Part shown: positions 1-7,337 of the stretch, one piece after another
Numbering within the stretch: the first letter of the stretch is position 1
How the letters are laid out: the number at the start of each line of letters is the position of its first letter
Assembly (NCBI GenBank): GCA_035551935.1
Contig: DASZMJ010000250.1
Coordinates: 1 to 18,627, forward strand
Direction of reading: 5' to 3'
From: DASZMJ01 sp035551935
GTDB taxonomy: Bacteria > Planctomycetota > Planctomycetia > Isosphaerales > Isosphaeraceae
DNA length: 18,627 nt
Notes under the pieces: model-generated
What the model was told of the DNA's origin: nothing
Databases searched by the model: none
The model's input: only the letters and a program-made list of their open reading frames with translations
Made by a program: the position numbers and the translations under genes

Positions 1-6
1 CGAGTC

Positions 7-33
7 GGTGCGTCGTCGCGGACTCGACGCACC
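7..33. terminator. possible stem-loop after the reverse-strand gene
   Basis: A perfect 9-bp stem (GGTGCGTCG at 7-15 pairing with CGACGCACC at 25-33) encloses a 9-nt loop. It lies about 40 nt past the stop codon of the reverse-strand gene that ends at 74, so it could end that transcript. There is no T-tract on either side, so an intrinsic terminator is only a guess. The rest of 1-73 shows a short CTACAAGG direct repeat and nothing else. Confidence 0.3.
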
Positions 34-73
34 CTACAAGGCTACAAGGCTTCGAAATGGTGAAGGTGTCGAT

Positions 74-622
74 TCAGTTCGGTGCAGGCGGATCGGGAGA
101 GAGAGGGAGCCAGGGTCGCGATGCGGCTCGCTCGTATTTCTGCCGAAGATCCGCGTGATGGTCGGCGAGGGCCTTGGCCTTCCTTGCCTGAGCGACCGAT
201 ATTTCCTGGAACATCTCTTCCATGAGCGTCTTCCGATCGAGATCATACGCCTCATCCAGAACCTTTTGGTTCTTGGCGTGCGAGTCTTGAATGGAGCGGA
301 CCGCTCGGATTAGAGATCCCAAGTTGTGTGTCTTGCGGTCGTCGTCGATTGGATCGGGGCTCTCGCGGACCGATCGCCGGAGGGATTCCACCTTGGCCCT
401 GGCTTCCCGGATCTCGGCTTCGACGACCTTCGGATCGCGGCTCGATCCCTCCCAACGCCGTTGGTCCGCCCGCCGCGCCGTCTCCATCTGCGCGTGGTAG
501 ATCGCCCGTCGACGGTAGGAGTCGGATGCCCGCTTGAGCCTCAAGCCCCCCAGTCCGACGGCTACCAGTGCCACGAAGGCCATGAGCATCCAGAGACGGA
601 GCGAGAACCGCCCGTGTGCCAT
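74..622 (-). CDS. small membrane-anchored coiled-coil protein, unknown function
   Basis: The 182-aa protein starts with a short basic segment (MAHGRFSLR) followed by one hydrophobic helix at about residues 10-28 (LWMLMAFVALVAVGLGGLRL). This reads as an N-terminal membrane anchor without a cleavage site. The rest, about 45-165, is highly charged, rich in Glu/Arg/Lys/Ala and probably coiled coil. It ends in a proline-rich tail (WLPLSPDPPAPN). The ATG at 622 is chosen because GGAGGG lies about 7 nt upstream and because the hydrophobic segment begins just after it; the long upstream open frame has no such signal. The gene is divergent from the hydrolase at 1148. I recognise no enzymatic motif. 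Short anchors followed by a charged rod are common in planctomycetes (inference); a structural or envelope role is possible but not shown. Confidence 0.7.
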   Translation of the reverse strand: MAHGRFSLRLWMLMAFVALVAVGLGGLRLKRASDSYRRRAIYHAQMETARRADQRRWEGSSRDPKVVEAEIREARAKVESLRRSVRESPDPIDDDRKTHNLGSLIRAVRSIQDSHAKNQKVLDEAYDLDRKTLMEEMFQEISVAQARKAKALADHHADLRQKYERAASRPWLPLSPDPPAPN

Positions 623-691
623 CGTCGCACCCTCCTGCGTTCGTGGCTCGCCGCGATCTCGGAGAGTAACCGACTCCACGCTGGCGATCCA

Positions 692-1015
692 GCGCGGAAC
701 GAACCGAACGGGGCAATGGGGAGTCTGGGAGGCCCTTGCAGGCGCGAGGCCCGGATTCGGAACGAACCGAACGGGGCAATAGCGCGTCCAGGCAACCTGT
801 GCCGCCAAGCCGTCTCGGCGCGGAACGAACCGAAGACGCCACTCCTCCTGACTCCCGAGCCCGCTTTCGCGCCGGGAGGCCGGGCCGAGCGATCGCAGCG
901 ATCGCTCGGCCCCGGCCACCCGAAGGCCGAACATACCCGTTGGGCATGGTCGCTCGACGACGCGGCTCGATGCCCGCCTCGGCGCGGAACGAAGCGACCG
1001 GGGCAATGGGGAGTC
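692..1015. repeat. four-copy dispersed direct repeat
   Basis: A unit with core CGGAACGAACCGAACGGGG followed by CAATGGGGAGTC appears at about 692-724, 758-783, 818-836 and 983-1014. The first and fourth are closest over their whole length (GGCGCGGAACGAA.CGA.CGGGGCAATGGGGAGTC pattern). The second lacks the GGGGAGTC tail, and the third keeps only CGGCGCGGAACGAACCGAA. Copies are separated by unrelated sequence of 34 to about 146 nt, all direct, so this is not a CRISPR array or a simple tandem repeat. Confidence 0.75.
878..917. repeat. long GC-rich hairpin containing GCGATCGC
   Basis: GGGCCGAGCGATCGC (882-896) and GCGATCGCTCGGCCC (898-912) are a perfect 15-bp inverted repeat around a single A. 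With a one-base bulge at 913 the pairing extends by GGCC on each side, to 878-917. Each arm contains the 8-bp palindrome GCGATCGC. It lies between repeat copies 3 and 4. It could be a transcription stop, a protein site or part of the repeat element; the sequence alone does not say which. Confidence 0.6.
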
Positions 1016-1048
1016 CATCTGGAGGGTTGGGGCCGGGAGCCGAGGGGG

Positions 1049-1078
1049 TCGACGGCGGCGGATCGGGTGTCGTATCCT
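1049..1078 (+). promoter_or_regulatory. weak sigma70-like promoter before the hydrolase
   Basis: TCGACG (1049-1054), an 18-nt spacer and TATCCT (1073-1078) lie 70 nt before the ATG at 1148. Spacing agrees with the better promoters in this window, but both hexamers are imperfect (4/6 matches each). Confidence 0.3.
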
Positions 1079-1147
1079 CCGGGGTCGAGCCGGGGGCGTC
1101 GCGATCCAGCGGCCGCCGGGGGTTCGAAGCACGGGGAGGCGAACGCC

Positions 1148-2080
1148 ATGAGGAAGATCGCAGCATTCGGCCTGGGGCTGTTGCTCGGGCCGGGCCTCGT
1201 CCTGATCGCGCGGGCGGCCGACGCGCCGGCGCCGCAGACGTTGGAACTCTGGCCGAAGTCGCCGCCGGGCGAGTCGGAGAAGGTCGCCATCCCCGCGGAG
1301 ACGCTGACGAAGCTCTCCGACGGCAAGACGACCGGGATCACCAACGTCAGCGTCCCGACGATCACCGTCTATCGCCCCGAGTCGGACAAGAACACCGGCC
1401 TCGGCGTCGTCGTCTGCCCCGGCGGCGGCTACAACATGCTGGCCTGGGACCACGAGGGGGAGCAGGTCGCACGCTGGCTCAATTCGATCGGCGCGACGGC
1501 CGTGCTGCTCAAGTACCGCGTCCCCCGCCGCTCGGATACACCGCGCGGCCAGCCGCCGAAGCAGGCCCTGATGGACGCCCAGCGCGCCTTGAGCATGACC
1601 CGGAGCCACGCCGCCGACTGGGGGATCGACGCGAAGCGGATCGGCATCCTCGGCTTCTCGGCCGGCGGCCACCTCGCCGCCTGGGCCTCGACCAACGACG
1701 ACCGCCGCGCGTATGACGCCGTCGACGACGCCGACAAGGCCGACTGCCGGCCCGACTTCGCCGTCGTCATCTACCCCGGCGGCGTCGTCAAGCGCGAGAA
1801 CGGCCAGCCCGGCAACGAGCTGACCGCCGACATCCGCGTCGGCGAGAAGACCCCGCCGATGTTCATCGCCATGTCCAACGACGACCCCGTCGGCCCCGAG
1901 AACGCCGTCCAGCTCTACCTGGCGCTGAAGCGGGCCAAGGTCCCCGCCGAGCTCCACATCTACGCCAAGGGCGGCCACGGCTACGGCCTCCGCAAGAGCG
2001 ACAACCCCTGCTCGACCTGGCCCGCGCGTTGCGAGGAGTGGCTCCAGAACCAGAAACTCCTCAAGCCAGGCGAGAAGTGA
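1148..2080 (+). CDS. secreted alpha/beta hydrolase (acetyl-esterase/lipase-like)
   Basis: The 310-aa protein has an N-terminal signal peptide (MRKIAAFGLGLLLGPGLVLIARA, likely cut near residue 23), so it should act outside the cytoplasm. The mature part is an alpha/beta-hydrolase fold: oxyanion-hole region CPGGGY at 90-95, nucleophile elbow GFSAGG with Ser171, acid Asp245 or Asp246 in MSNDDP, and catalytic His277 in KGGHGYG. The CPGGGY and SNDDP/GGHGYG patterns are typical of the small esterases related to carbohydrate acetyl esterases (BD-FAE/xylanase-esterase relatives), often annotated as endo-1,4-beta-xylanase-like or dienelactone-hydrolase-like. The exact substrate is unknown; deacetylation of plant or algal polysaccharide is a family-based inference. 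GGGGAGG lies about 8 nt before the ATG. It seems to be a single-gene unit, closed by the hairpin at 2085-2159. Confidence 0.88.
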   Translation: MRKIAAFGLGLLLGPGLVLIARAADAPAPQTLELWPKSPPGESEKVAIPAETLTKLSDGKTTGITNVSVPTITVYRPESDKNTGLGVVVCPGGGYNMLAWDHEGEQVARWLNSIGATAVLLKYRVPRRSDTPRGQPPKQALMDAQRALSMTRSHAADWGIDAKRIGILGFSAGGHLAAWASTNDDRRAYDAVDDADKADCRPDFAVVIYPGGVVKRENGQPGNELTADIRVGEKTPPMFIAMSNDDPVGPENAVQLYLALKRAKVPAELHIYAKGGHGYGLRKSDNPCSTWPARCEEWLQNQKLLKPGEK

Positions 2081-2084
2081 GGCC

Positions 2085-2159
2085 CCCGTCGGGTCCGCTC
2101 TCGCGGACCGATTTCCTTGATGACAAAGGGGATCGGTCCGCGAGAACGGACCCGACGGG
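2085..2159. repeat. 28-bp inverted repeat just after the hydrolase stop
   Basis: Arms 2085-2112 (starting CCCGTCGGGTCCG) and 2132-2159 (ending CGGACCCGACGGG) are complementary with one mismatch. G:U and G:C pairs continue into a loop near 2117-2127. The structure begins 5 nt after the stop codon at 2080. It is large for an intrinsic terminator and has no T-tract, so it resembles a mobile palindromic (REP/MITE-like) element that may also end or stabilise the transcript. Confidence 0.75.
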
Positions 2160-2266
2160 ACGAAAAACCGGCCGGACTCCCCGTCACCTCGTCGCATTTT
2201 CGTCGTAAAGAGAGTCAGGGGACGATCGCCGTGCGCGGCCCGAAAGCCATGAGGGCACGCACACGT

Positions 2267-2295
2267 TTGCAAAAAACGCGGCGATGGCTTAGTCT
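2267..2295 (+). promoter_or_regulatory. possible promoter before the kinase gene
   Basis: TTGCAA (2267-2272), a 17-nt spacer and TAGTCT (2290-2295) sit in a local AT-rich patch, 63 nt before the ATG at 2359. A TATAAG at 2301-2306 is an alternative -10 but has no -35 at the right distance. Confidence 0.35.
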
Positions 2296-2358
2296 ATCGG
2301 TATAAGATGTTCAAGGGGTCCGCCGTCGCGGGCGCCCGGGGCCGGTCGCGAGGGGCGG

Positions 2359-3261
2359 ATGTTCGGCAAGCTGTTCGGTCAGAGCAAGCCGGTCGGGACC
2401 CGGACGCGACACGCGGCGCGGTTGCCGAGGGTGAACCTCGAGAAGCGGTTCACCATCGTCGCCGAGGTCGCCGGTCAGGGGAGCATGTCGAAGGTCTATC
2501 GCGCCCTCGACAACGAGACGGGCCGGACCGTCTGCCTCAAGCTCCAGGACCGCGAGAAGACCGCCGCCGCGCTGGCGCGATCGGCCCAGGAAGGCCGGCC
2601 GACCGAGGGAGAGGTCGGCCGCACGGTCGTCCACCCGAACGTCGTCCGCACCTTCGACTTCGGCGAGACGAATCGTCGCGAGTACTTCGTGACCATGGAG
2701 TTCATCGACGGCCTCAGCCTCAACTACGTCCGCCAATCGAGGCCATTCGACCTCGCCGAGCGGCTCGAATTGCTGGCGCAGGCCGCCGAGGGGCTGGCCG
2801 CCGTCCACGCCGCGGGGTTCATCCACCACGACGTCGGCCCGAAGAACTTCCTGGTCGACCGCGAGGACCGGGTCAAGCTCATCGACTTCGGCCTCGCCGT
2901 GCCCAACACCCCCGCGTTCCACAAGCCCGGCAACCGGACCGGCACCCTCCAGTACATGGCCCCGGAACTCTTGCGCCGCGAGCCGACCGACGAGAAGCTC
3001 GACATCTTCTCCTTCGGCGCCACCGCCTTCGAGCTCCTGACCAACCGCCTCCCCTACGACGCCCCCGGCGCCAACCCGATGGCGCAGGCGCTGGCCCGGA
3101 TGAACCAGGACCCCCTCGACCCCGCCCGCGTCAACCCCCGCCTCCCCGCCGCCCTCTGCGACCTCCTCCGCAAGACCCTCGCCCGCCGCAAGGCCGACCG
3201 CTGGCCCAAAATGGACACCCTCCCCGACGCCCTCCGCGCCCTCGTCGTCAGCGTCGGCTGA
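2359..3261 (+). CDS. Ser/Thr protein kinase-like protein with atypical catalytic loop
   Basis: The 300-aa protein is essentially one kinase domain. The glycine-rich loop AGQGSMSKVY is at 38-47, the ATP-anchoring Lys61 is in VCLKLQD, the DFG motif is at 176-178 (LIDFGLA), APE is at 201-203 and the helix F Asp is in DIFSFG (215-220). The catalytic loop reads HHDVGPKN (156-163) where HRDLKPEN is usual: Asp158 and Asn163 are kept, but the HRD Arg is His and the loop Lys is Gly. Such a kinase may be slow or regulated differently; whether it is active cannot be decided from sequence. It has no transmembrane segment and no C-terminal sensor domain, so it should be cytoplasmic, unlike many planctomycete STPKs. 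The ATG at 2359 is preceded by GAGGGG with a short 3-nt spacer. An upstream ATG at 2307 is in another frame. Confidence 0.85.
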   Translation: MFGKLFGQSKPVGTRTRHAARLPRVNLEKRFTIVAEVAGQGSMSKVYRALDNETGRTVCLKLQDREKTAAALARSAQEGRPTEGEVGRTVVHPNVVRTFDFGETNRREYFVTMEFIDGLSLNYVRQSRPFDLAERLELLAQAAEGLAAVHAAGFIHHDVGPKNFLVDREDRVKLIDFGLAVPNTPAFHKPGNRTGTLQYMAPELLRREPTDEKLDIFSFGATAFELLTNRLPYDAPGANPMAQALARMNQDPLDPARVNPRLPAALCDLLRKTLARRKADRWPKMDTLPDALRALVVSVG

Positions 3262-3308
3262 GCGACCATTTTCCTTGACCAAATCCCCCAATTTACCGCG
3301 ACGGCCCA

Positions 3309-3337
3309 TTGCGGCGGCCGTCGTGCGCTGTTAACGT
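3309..3337 (+). promoter_or_regulatory. probable promoter of the metalloprotease gene
   Basis: TTGCGG (3309-3314), a 17-nt spacer and TAACGT (3332-3337). The -10 word is identical to that proposed for acpP at 12510. It leaves a 5' leader of about 125 nt before the ATG at 3471. Confidence 0.4.
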
Positions 3338-3470
3338 GACACTTGTCGGCGAACGGACGAGGGGGACGGCCATCCGACCCTTGGGCCGAGCGGGATCGTA
3401 ATGACCACGGGCGATCTGCCGCGCGGGCGGGCGCCTGCCACTTGAGACGAGACAACCCGGGAGTGGCTCC

Positions 3471-5972
3471 ATGCGATCATTGGTCGTGAGCGCGGTCGTG
3501 GCCGCGGTGATGGCCTTGCCGGCGGCCTTCGCGCAGGACTCGAAGGATGCGCCCAAGGACGCGCCGAAGTCCGAGCGGAAGACGCCGAAGGCGGCGTCGA
3601 AGGGGAAGACGCAACCGTATGATGATGTGATCACCAAGGAGGCGAAGTCGAGCAAGGGCCTCTTCTGGGTCCACCGGATCGACGACAAGGTCTTCTACGA
3701 GATCCCGACCTCGGAGTTCGGCAAGGACATGCTCTGGGTGACGCAGCTCGCGGCGACCCAGTCCGGCCACGGCTACGGCGGCAGCCCGGTCGGCGACCGC
3801 GTCGTGCGCTGGGAGCAGCGGGGCGAGGACGTGCTCTTGCGCGACGTGAAGTACTCGATCCGCGCCGAGGCCAAGGACCCGATCCACAACGCGGTCGAGG
3901 CGACCTCGGTGCCGGAGATCATCGAGGTCTTCCCGGTCAAGGCGTACGGCAAGGACAAGGCGCCGGTGATCGAGGTGACGAGCGTGTTCACCGCCGACCT
4001 GCCCGAGTTCAGCGCCAAGCGGCGGCTCAACGCGGCGGGGATCGACCCGAAGCGGACGTTCATCGACGCGGTCAAGGCGTTCCCCGAGAACATCGAGACG
4101 AAGGTCCTGATGACCTACCGCCCGCGCGAGGGCCAGGGCTTCGGCGGCCCGCTCGGCCGGTTCCTCCAGGCCGACCCGACCCAGGGCGGCATCACCGTGA
4201 TCCTCCGCCACAGCATGGTCAAGCTCCCCGAGGAGCCGATGAAGCCGCGGCGGTTCGACGACCGCGTCGGCTTCTTCACCGAGGAATTCGAGGACTACGG
4301 CAACGTCAAGAACCACCAGGTCGAGGACGTCCGCTACATCACCCGCTGGCGGCTCGAGAAGAAGGACCCCGACGCCGAGCTCTCCGAGCCGAAGAAGCCG
4401 ATCGTCTTCTACGTCGGCCGCGAGGTGCCCGACAAGTGGCGGCCGTACGTCAGGAAGGGGATCGAGGCCTGGCAGGTCGCCTTCGAGAAGGCCGGCTTCA
4501 AGAACGCCATCCTCGCCAAGGACGCCCCCAGCGAGCGCGAGGACCCCGACTGGGACGCCGAGGACGCCCGCTATTCCTCGATCCGCTGGCTCCCCGCCAA
4601 GGTCGAGAACGCGATGGGCCCGCACGTCCACGACCCGAGGACCGGCGAGATCCTCGAGTCGGACATCCTCATGTATCATAACGTGCTCAAGCTCATCCGC
4701 GACTGGTACTTCGTGCAGGCCTCGCCGAACGACCCCAAGGCGCAGACGCTGCCGCTCTCCGACGAGCTGATCGGCGAGATCCTGGCCTACGTCGTCTCGC
4801 ACGAGGTCGGCCACACGCTCGGCTTCCCGCACAACATGAAGGCCAGCAGCTCGTACACCGTCGAGCAGCTCCGCGACCCGAAGTTCACCAAGGAGAACGG
4901 CGTCGAGGCCTCGATCATGGACTACGGCCGCTTCAACTACGTCGCCCAGCCCGGCGACGGGGCGCGCCTGATCCCGATCATCGGCCCGTACGACAAGTTC
5001 GCCGTCGAGTGGGGATATAAGCGGTTCCCCAAGGCCAAGACCTACGAGGACGAGAAGAAGGAGCTCGACGCGATCGTCGCCCGCCAGCTCAAGGACCCGA
5101 CCCTCCGCTTCGGCGACCCCAACCCGATCGAGGACCCCTCGCAGCAGACCGAGGACCTCGGCTCCGACCCGCTCGCGGCCACGACGCTGGGCCTCAAGAA
5201 CCTCGACCGCGTCGCCGGCTACCTCGTCAAGGCGACCGCCAAGAAGGGCGAGGACTACGAGCAACTGCGGAACATGTACTCGCAGCTCGTCTCCCAGCGC
5301 AACCGCGAGCTCGGCCACGTCGCCAACATGGTCGGCGGCTTCGTCCGCAACAACATCTGGTACGGCGACGGCGACCGCGTCTACGAGCCCGTCGCCGCCG
5401 ACCGCCAGCGCGCCGCGGTCAAGTTCCTCGCCGAGAACGCCTTCCAGACCCCCAAGGCGCTCGTCGAGCCCGACATCCTCGAGCGGCTCGAATCCCACGG
5501 CGCCGCCGACCGCATCCTCAACGGCCAGCGGCAACTGCTCCGCATGCTGCTGATCGACCCGAGGCTCCAGCGGATGGCCGAGTTCGCCAACCGCGACCGC
5601 AAGAACGCCTATCTCCCCGTCGAGATGCTCTCGGACCTCCACGACGGCATCTTCTCGGAGCTGAAGGCCGACTCGGTCGAGATCGACCTCTACCGCCGCA
5701 ACCTCCAGCGCGCCTTCGTCGAGATCCTGATCGGCCACGTCGAGCCCTCGCGGTCGCCGTCGGAGCTCTCGTCGCTGGCCCGCGGCGAATTGCTCCGCAT
5801 CCGCGACGAACTGAGCGACAAGCTCATCGACCGCGTCAAGGACACGACCACCCGCTACCACCTGCTCGACCTCAAGGCCCGGATCGTCCAGGCCCTCGAG
5901 CCCCATCCCTCCGCGCCCTCCTCGGGCCCCCCCCGCATCATCGTCGGCCCCGGCGCCGAGGACGAGGGGTGA
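3471..5972 (+). CDS. secreted zinc-dependent metalloprotease (DUF5117/DUF4953 type)
   Basis: The 833-aa protein starts with a clear signal peptide (MRSLVVSAVVAAVMALPAAFAQ) and a Lys/Pro/Ala-rich linker to about residue 45. The zinc site is HEVGHTLGFPHN at 444-455 (His444, Glu445, His448, His454), the metzincin-like HExxHxxGxxH pattern. A Met-turn candidate follows (SIMDYG, Met483). The N-terminal region (FFEIPTSEFGKDM-like wording, VGDRVVRWE, RNA-free beta-rich stretch, about 50-230) fits the DUF5118/DUF5117 propeptide-like domains, and 300-700 fits the DUF4953 catalytic region; this domain order and the length of 800-900 aa are usual for the family. It probably degrades proteins in the periplasm or outside the cell; substrates are unknown. 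GGGAG lies 7 nt before the ATG. It is a single-gene unit, converging on the glycosidase, with the 34-bp palindrome between their ends. Confidence 0.9.
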   Translation: MRSLVVSAVVAAVMALPAAFAQDSKDAPKDAPKSERKTPKAASKGKTQPYDDVITKEAKSSKGLFWVHRIDDKVFYEIPTSEFGKDMLWVTQLAATQSGHGYGGSPVGDRVVRWEQRGEDVLLRDVKYSIRAEAKDPIHNAVEATSVPEIIEVFPVKAYGKDKAPVIEVTSVFTADLPEFSAKRRLNAAGIDPKRTFIDAVKAFPENIETKVLMTYRPREGQGFGGPLGRFLQADPTQGGITVILRHSMVKLPEEPMKPRRFDDRVGFFTEEFEDYGNVKNHQVEDVRYITRWRLEKKDPDAELSEPKKPIVFYVGREVPDKWRPYVRKGIEAWQVAFEKAGFKNAILAKDAPSEREDPDWDAEDARYSSIRWLPAKVENAMGPHVHDPRTGEILESDILMYHNVLKLIRDWYFVQASPNDPKAQTLPLSDELIGEILAYVVSHEVGHTLGFPHNMKASSSYTVEQLRDPKFTKENGVEASIMDYGRFNYVAQPGDGARLIPIIGPYDKFAVEWGYKRFPKAKTYEDEKKELDAIVARQLKDPTLRFGDPNPIEDPSQQTEDLGSDPLAATTLGLKNLDRVAGYLVKATAKKGEDYEQLRNMYSQLVSQRNRELGHVANMVGGFVRNNIWYGDGDRVYEPVAADRQRAAVKFLAENAFQTPKALVEPDILERLESHGAADRILNGQRQLLRMLLIDPRLQRMAEFANRDRKNAYLPVEMLSDLHDGIFSELKADSVEIDLYRRNLQRAFVEILIGHVEPSRSPSELSSLARGELLRIRDELSDKLIDRVKDTTTRYHLLDLKARIVQALEPHPSAPSSGPPRIIVGPGAEDEG

Positions 5973-5982
5973 GCCGTGGGCC

Positions 5983-6073
5983 CTGCCGTAGCAGGCACGC
6001 TCCGCGTGCCGTCCGCCTTTCCACAACGATTATGGTGGAGCGGACGGCACGCGGAGCGTGCCTGCTACGGCAG
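5983..6073. repeat. perfect 34-bp inverted repeat between convergent genes
   Basis: Arms 5983-6016 (starting CTGCCGTAGCAGGCACGC) and 6040-6073 are exact reverse complements over 34 bp with a 23-nt spacer. A further TCCAC/GTGGA pairing (6020-6024 with 6035-6039) can form in the spacer. Each arm holds its own small hairpin, GGCACGC-TCC-GCGTGCC. It starts 10 nt after one stop codon and ends 10 nt before the other gene's stop, the position expected of a bidirectional terminator. I recall similar GTAGCAGGCAC-type repeats as frequent in planctomycete genomes; that is memory, not a search. Confidence 0.8.
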
Positions 6074-6083
6074 ACCTGCGTCC

Positions 6084-7220
6084 TTACCGGCCGGACTTGC
6101 CGGTGACCTTCCGGATGTAGGCGACTTCCTTCGCGTCGTACGGCGAGCCGTCGGCGCGGAAGATGTCGTGGAACCAGACCTTGGGCTCGGCGGGATAGGG
6201 GGTCTTCCACGAGTCCCACGGGTAGATCGTCTGGCTCTTGCCGGCGACGAACCCCCAGTTGAAGGCGCCGACGCGGGCCTCGCGCAACACGCCGAGGCAG
6301 GGGTCGAAGGTGCTGCCGGCGGGCCGGGCCATGTACTCGGTGCAGAGGATCGGCCGGCCGTAGCGCTTCAGGTGGCTGATGCGCGTCTTCAGCTCGTCGG
6401 GCCGGGCGTAGTTGTGGAAGGAGATGACGTCGGACTGCTCGAGCAGGAACCGCTCGATCGGCTTGAGCGCCTCGTCCTTCGACCAGTCGCCGAGCCAGAC
6501 GCCCGAGGTGATCGGCTGCGAGGGAGCCACCTCGCGGGCCCAGGCGAACGCCTTGCGGAGCAGGACGAATCCCAATGCCGCCTTCTCGGCGGGCTCGACG
6601 CGGCCGTAGCTGGAGCCGTTCGTGTTGTCGGGCTCGTTCATGAGGTCCCAGCCGAGGACGCGGCGGTCGTCCTTGAACCGGCCGATGACCCCCTTGACGT
6701 AGTCCTCGACGACGCCGTGCCGGTGCGGGTCCTTGAGGATCGCGGCGCCGGGGCTCTGGACCCAGCCCGAGTTGTGCACGCCCGGCTTCGGGGCGCGCTG
6801 CTTGCCGGCCCTGGGGTCGGGGTCCCAGACGCTGTCGAGCAGGACGAATAACGTGGCGATGTGGTGCTTGTCGGCCGTCGCGAGGTACTGGTCGATCCGC
6901 TTCGCGAACCCCTCCTTGTCCTGGGTCCAGGGGATGTCGTGGAGGAAGACGCGGACGGCGTTGAACCCCAGCCCTTCGGCGTAACCGAGCTCGCGGTCGA
7001 TCGTGGCGAGGTCGAAGGTGTCGGCCTGCCACATCTCGAGCTGGTTGATCGCGGTGCTGGGGATGTAGTTGCAGCCGACCGGCCAGGGTCGGCCGTTATA
7101 CCAGGCGTTGGCCTTCTCGGCCGACCAACGCTCGCCGGCCGTCGCCGGTGCGGTCGTCGCCAGCATCGTCATCGTCATCGTCGCGGCGAGCACGGCCGCG
7201 AGCCTCGTTCGTCGTCGCAT
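6084..7220 (-). CDS. secreted GH5-like glycoside hydrolase (cellulase family)
   Basis: The 378-aa protein has a signal peptide (MRRRTRLAAVLAATMTMTMLATTAPATA, cut near residue 28). The remainder is a (beta/alpha)8 glycosidase of clan A type. Acid/base Glu196 lies in WDLMNEPDN at the end of strand 4, and nucleophile Glu295 in ILCTEYMA at the end of strand 7. Conserved features also include GFNAVRVFLHD (85-95) and SFHNYARP (267-274). Members of this group are often annotated as 1,4-beta-xylanase or cellulase; the true glycan is not readable from sequence. NGRPWPVGCNYIPS near 42-55 is the usual start of the mature domain. The start at 7220 is chosen for the signal peptide; the Shine-Dalgarno (GGGAG, about 12 nt away) is weak. 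It is a single-gene unit converging on the metalloprotease. Confidence 0.87.
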   Translation of the reverse strand: MRRRTRLAAVLAATMTMTMLATTAPATAGERWSAEKANAWYNGRPWPVGCNYIPSTAINQLEMWQADTFDLATIDRELGYAEGLGFNAVRVFLHDIPWTQDKEGFAKRIDQYLATADKHHIATLFVLLDSVWDPDPRAGKQRAPKPGVHNSGWVQSPGAAILKDPHRHGVVEDYVKGVIGRFKDDRRVLGWDLMNEPDNTNGSSYGRVEPAEKAALGFVLLRKAFAWAREVAPSQPITSGVWLGDWSKDEALKPIERFLLEQSDVISFHNYARPDELKTRISHLKRYGRPILCTEYMARPAGSTFDPCLGVLREARVGAFNWGFVAGKSQTIYPWDSWKTPYPAEPKVWFHDIFRADGSPYDAKEVAYIRKVTGKSGR

Positions 7221-7273
7221 TCTCGGGGGACTCTCCCTGGAGGGAAGGTGGGTGGTGGGGACCTCGGCCGGCT

Positions 7274-7303
7274 AATCTACCAGAACCGGGCCCTTCCTCG
7301 CAG
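7274..7303 (-). promoter_or_regulatory. weak promoter candidate for the glycosidase
   Basis: On the reverse strand CTGCGA (7298-7303), an 18-nt spacer and TAGATT (7274-7279) lie about 54 nt before the start codon. The -10 matches 5/6, the -35 only 3/6. Confidence 0.28.
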
Positions 7304-7337
7304 CAATCACGCCCCGCGTGTCGTCCTCCCGGCCGCC

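Larger units (their letters stand above)
623..1147. other. repeat-filled divergent intergenic region
   Basis: This 525-nt gap separates the divergent genes at 622 and 1148. It holds four copies of a GGAACGAACCGAACGGGGCA-type repeat (692-1015), a strong hairpin centred on 897, and a weak promoter candidate at 1049-1078 facing the hydrolase. A possible reverse-strand promoter for the gene at 622 is TGGATC (686-691) with a 17-nt spacer to TACTCT (663-668). Open frames crossing the region are low-complexity Arg/Gly/Pro translations and do not look coding. Confidence 0.6.

Noticed and set aside
692..1015. CRISPR array
   Set aside because: Repeat copies are unequal in length and gaps range from 34 to about 146 nt; no cas genes are nearby.
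74..2272. 732-aa reverse-strand open frame
   Set aside because: Only its last 182 codons form a plausible protein with a ribosome site; the rest is antisense to the hydrolase and crosses the repeat region.
3477..6026. 849-aa reverse-strand open frame opposite the metalloprotease
   Set aside because: It is antisense to a gene with clear signal peptide and zinc motif; its Val/Leu/Asp/Arg repeats are the usual shadow of GC-rich codons, and it runs into the palindrome.
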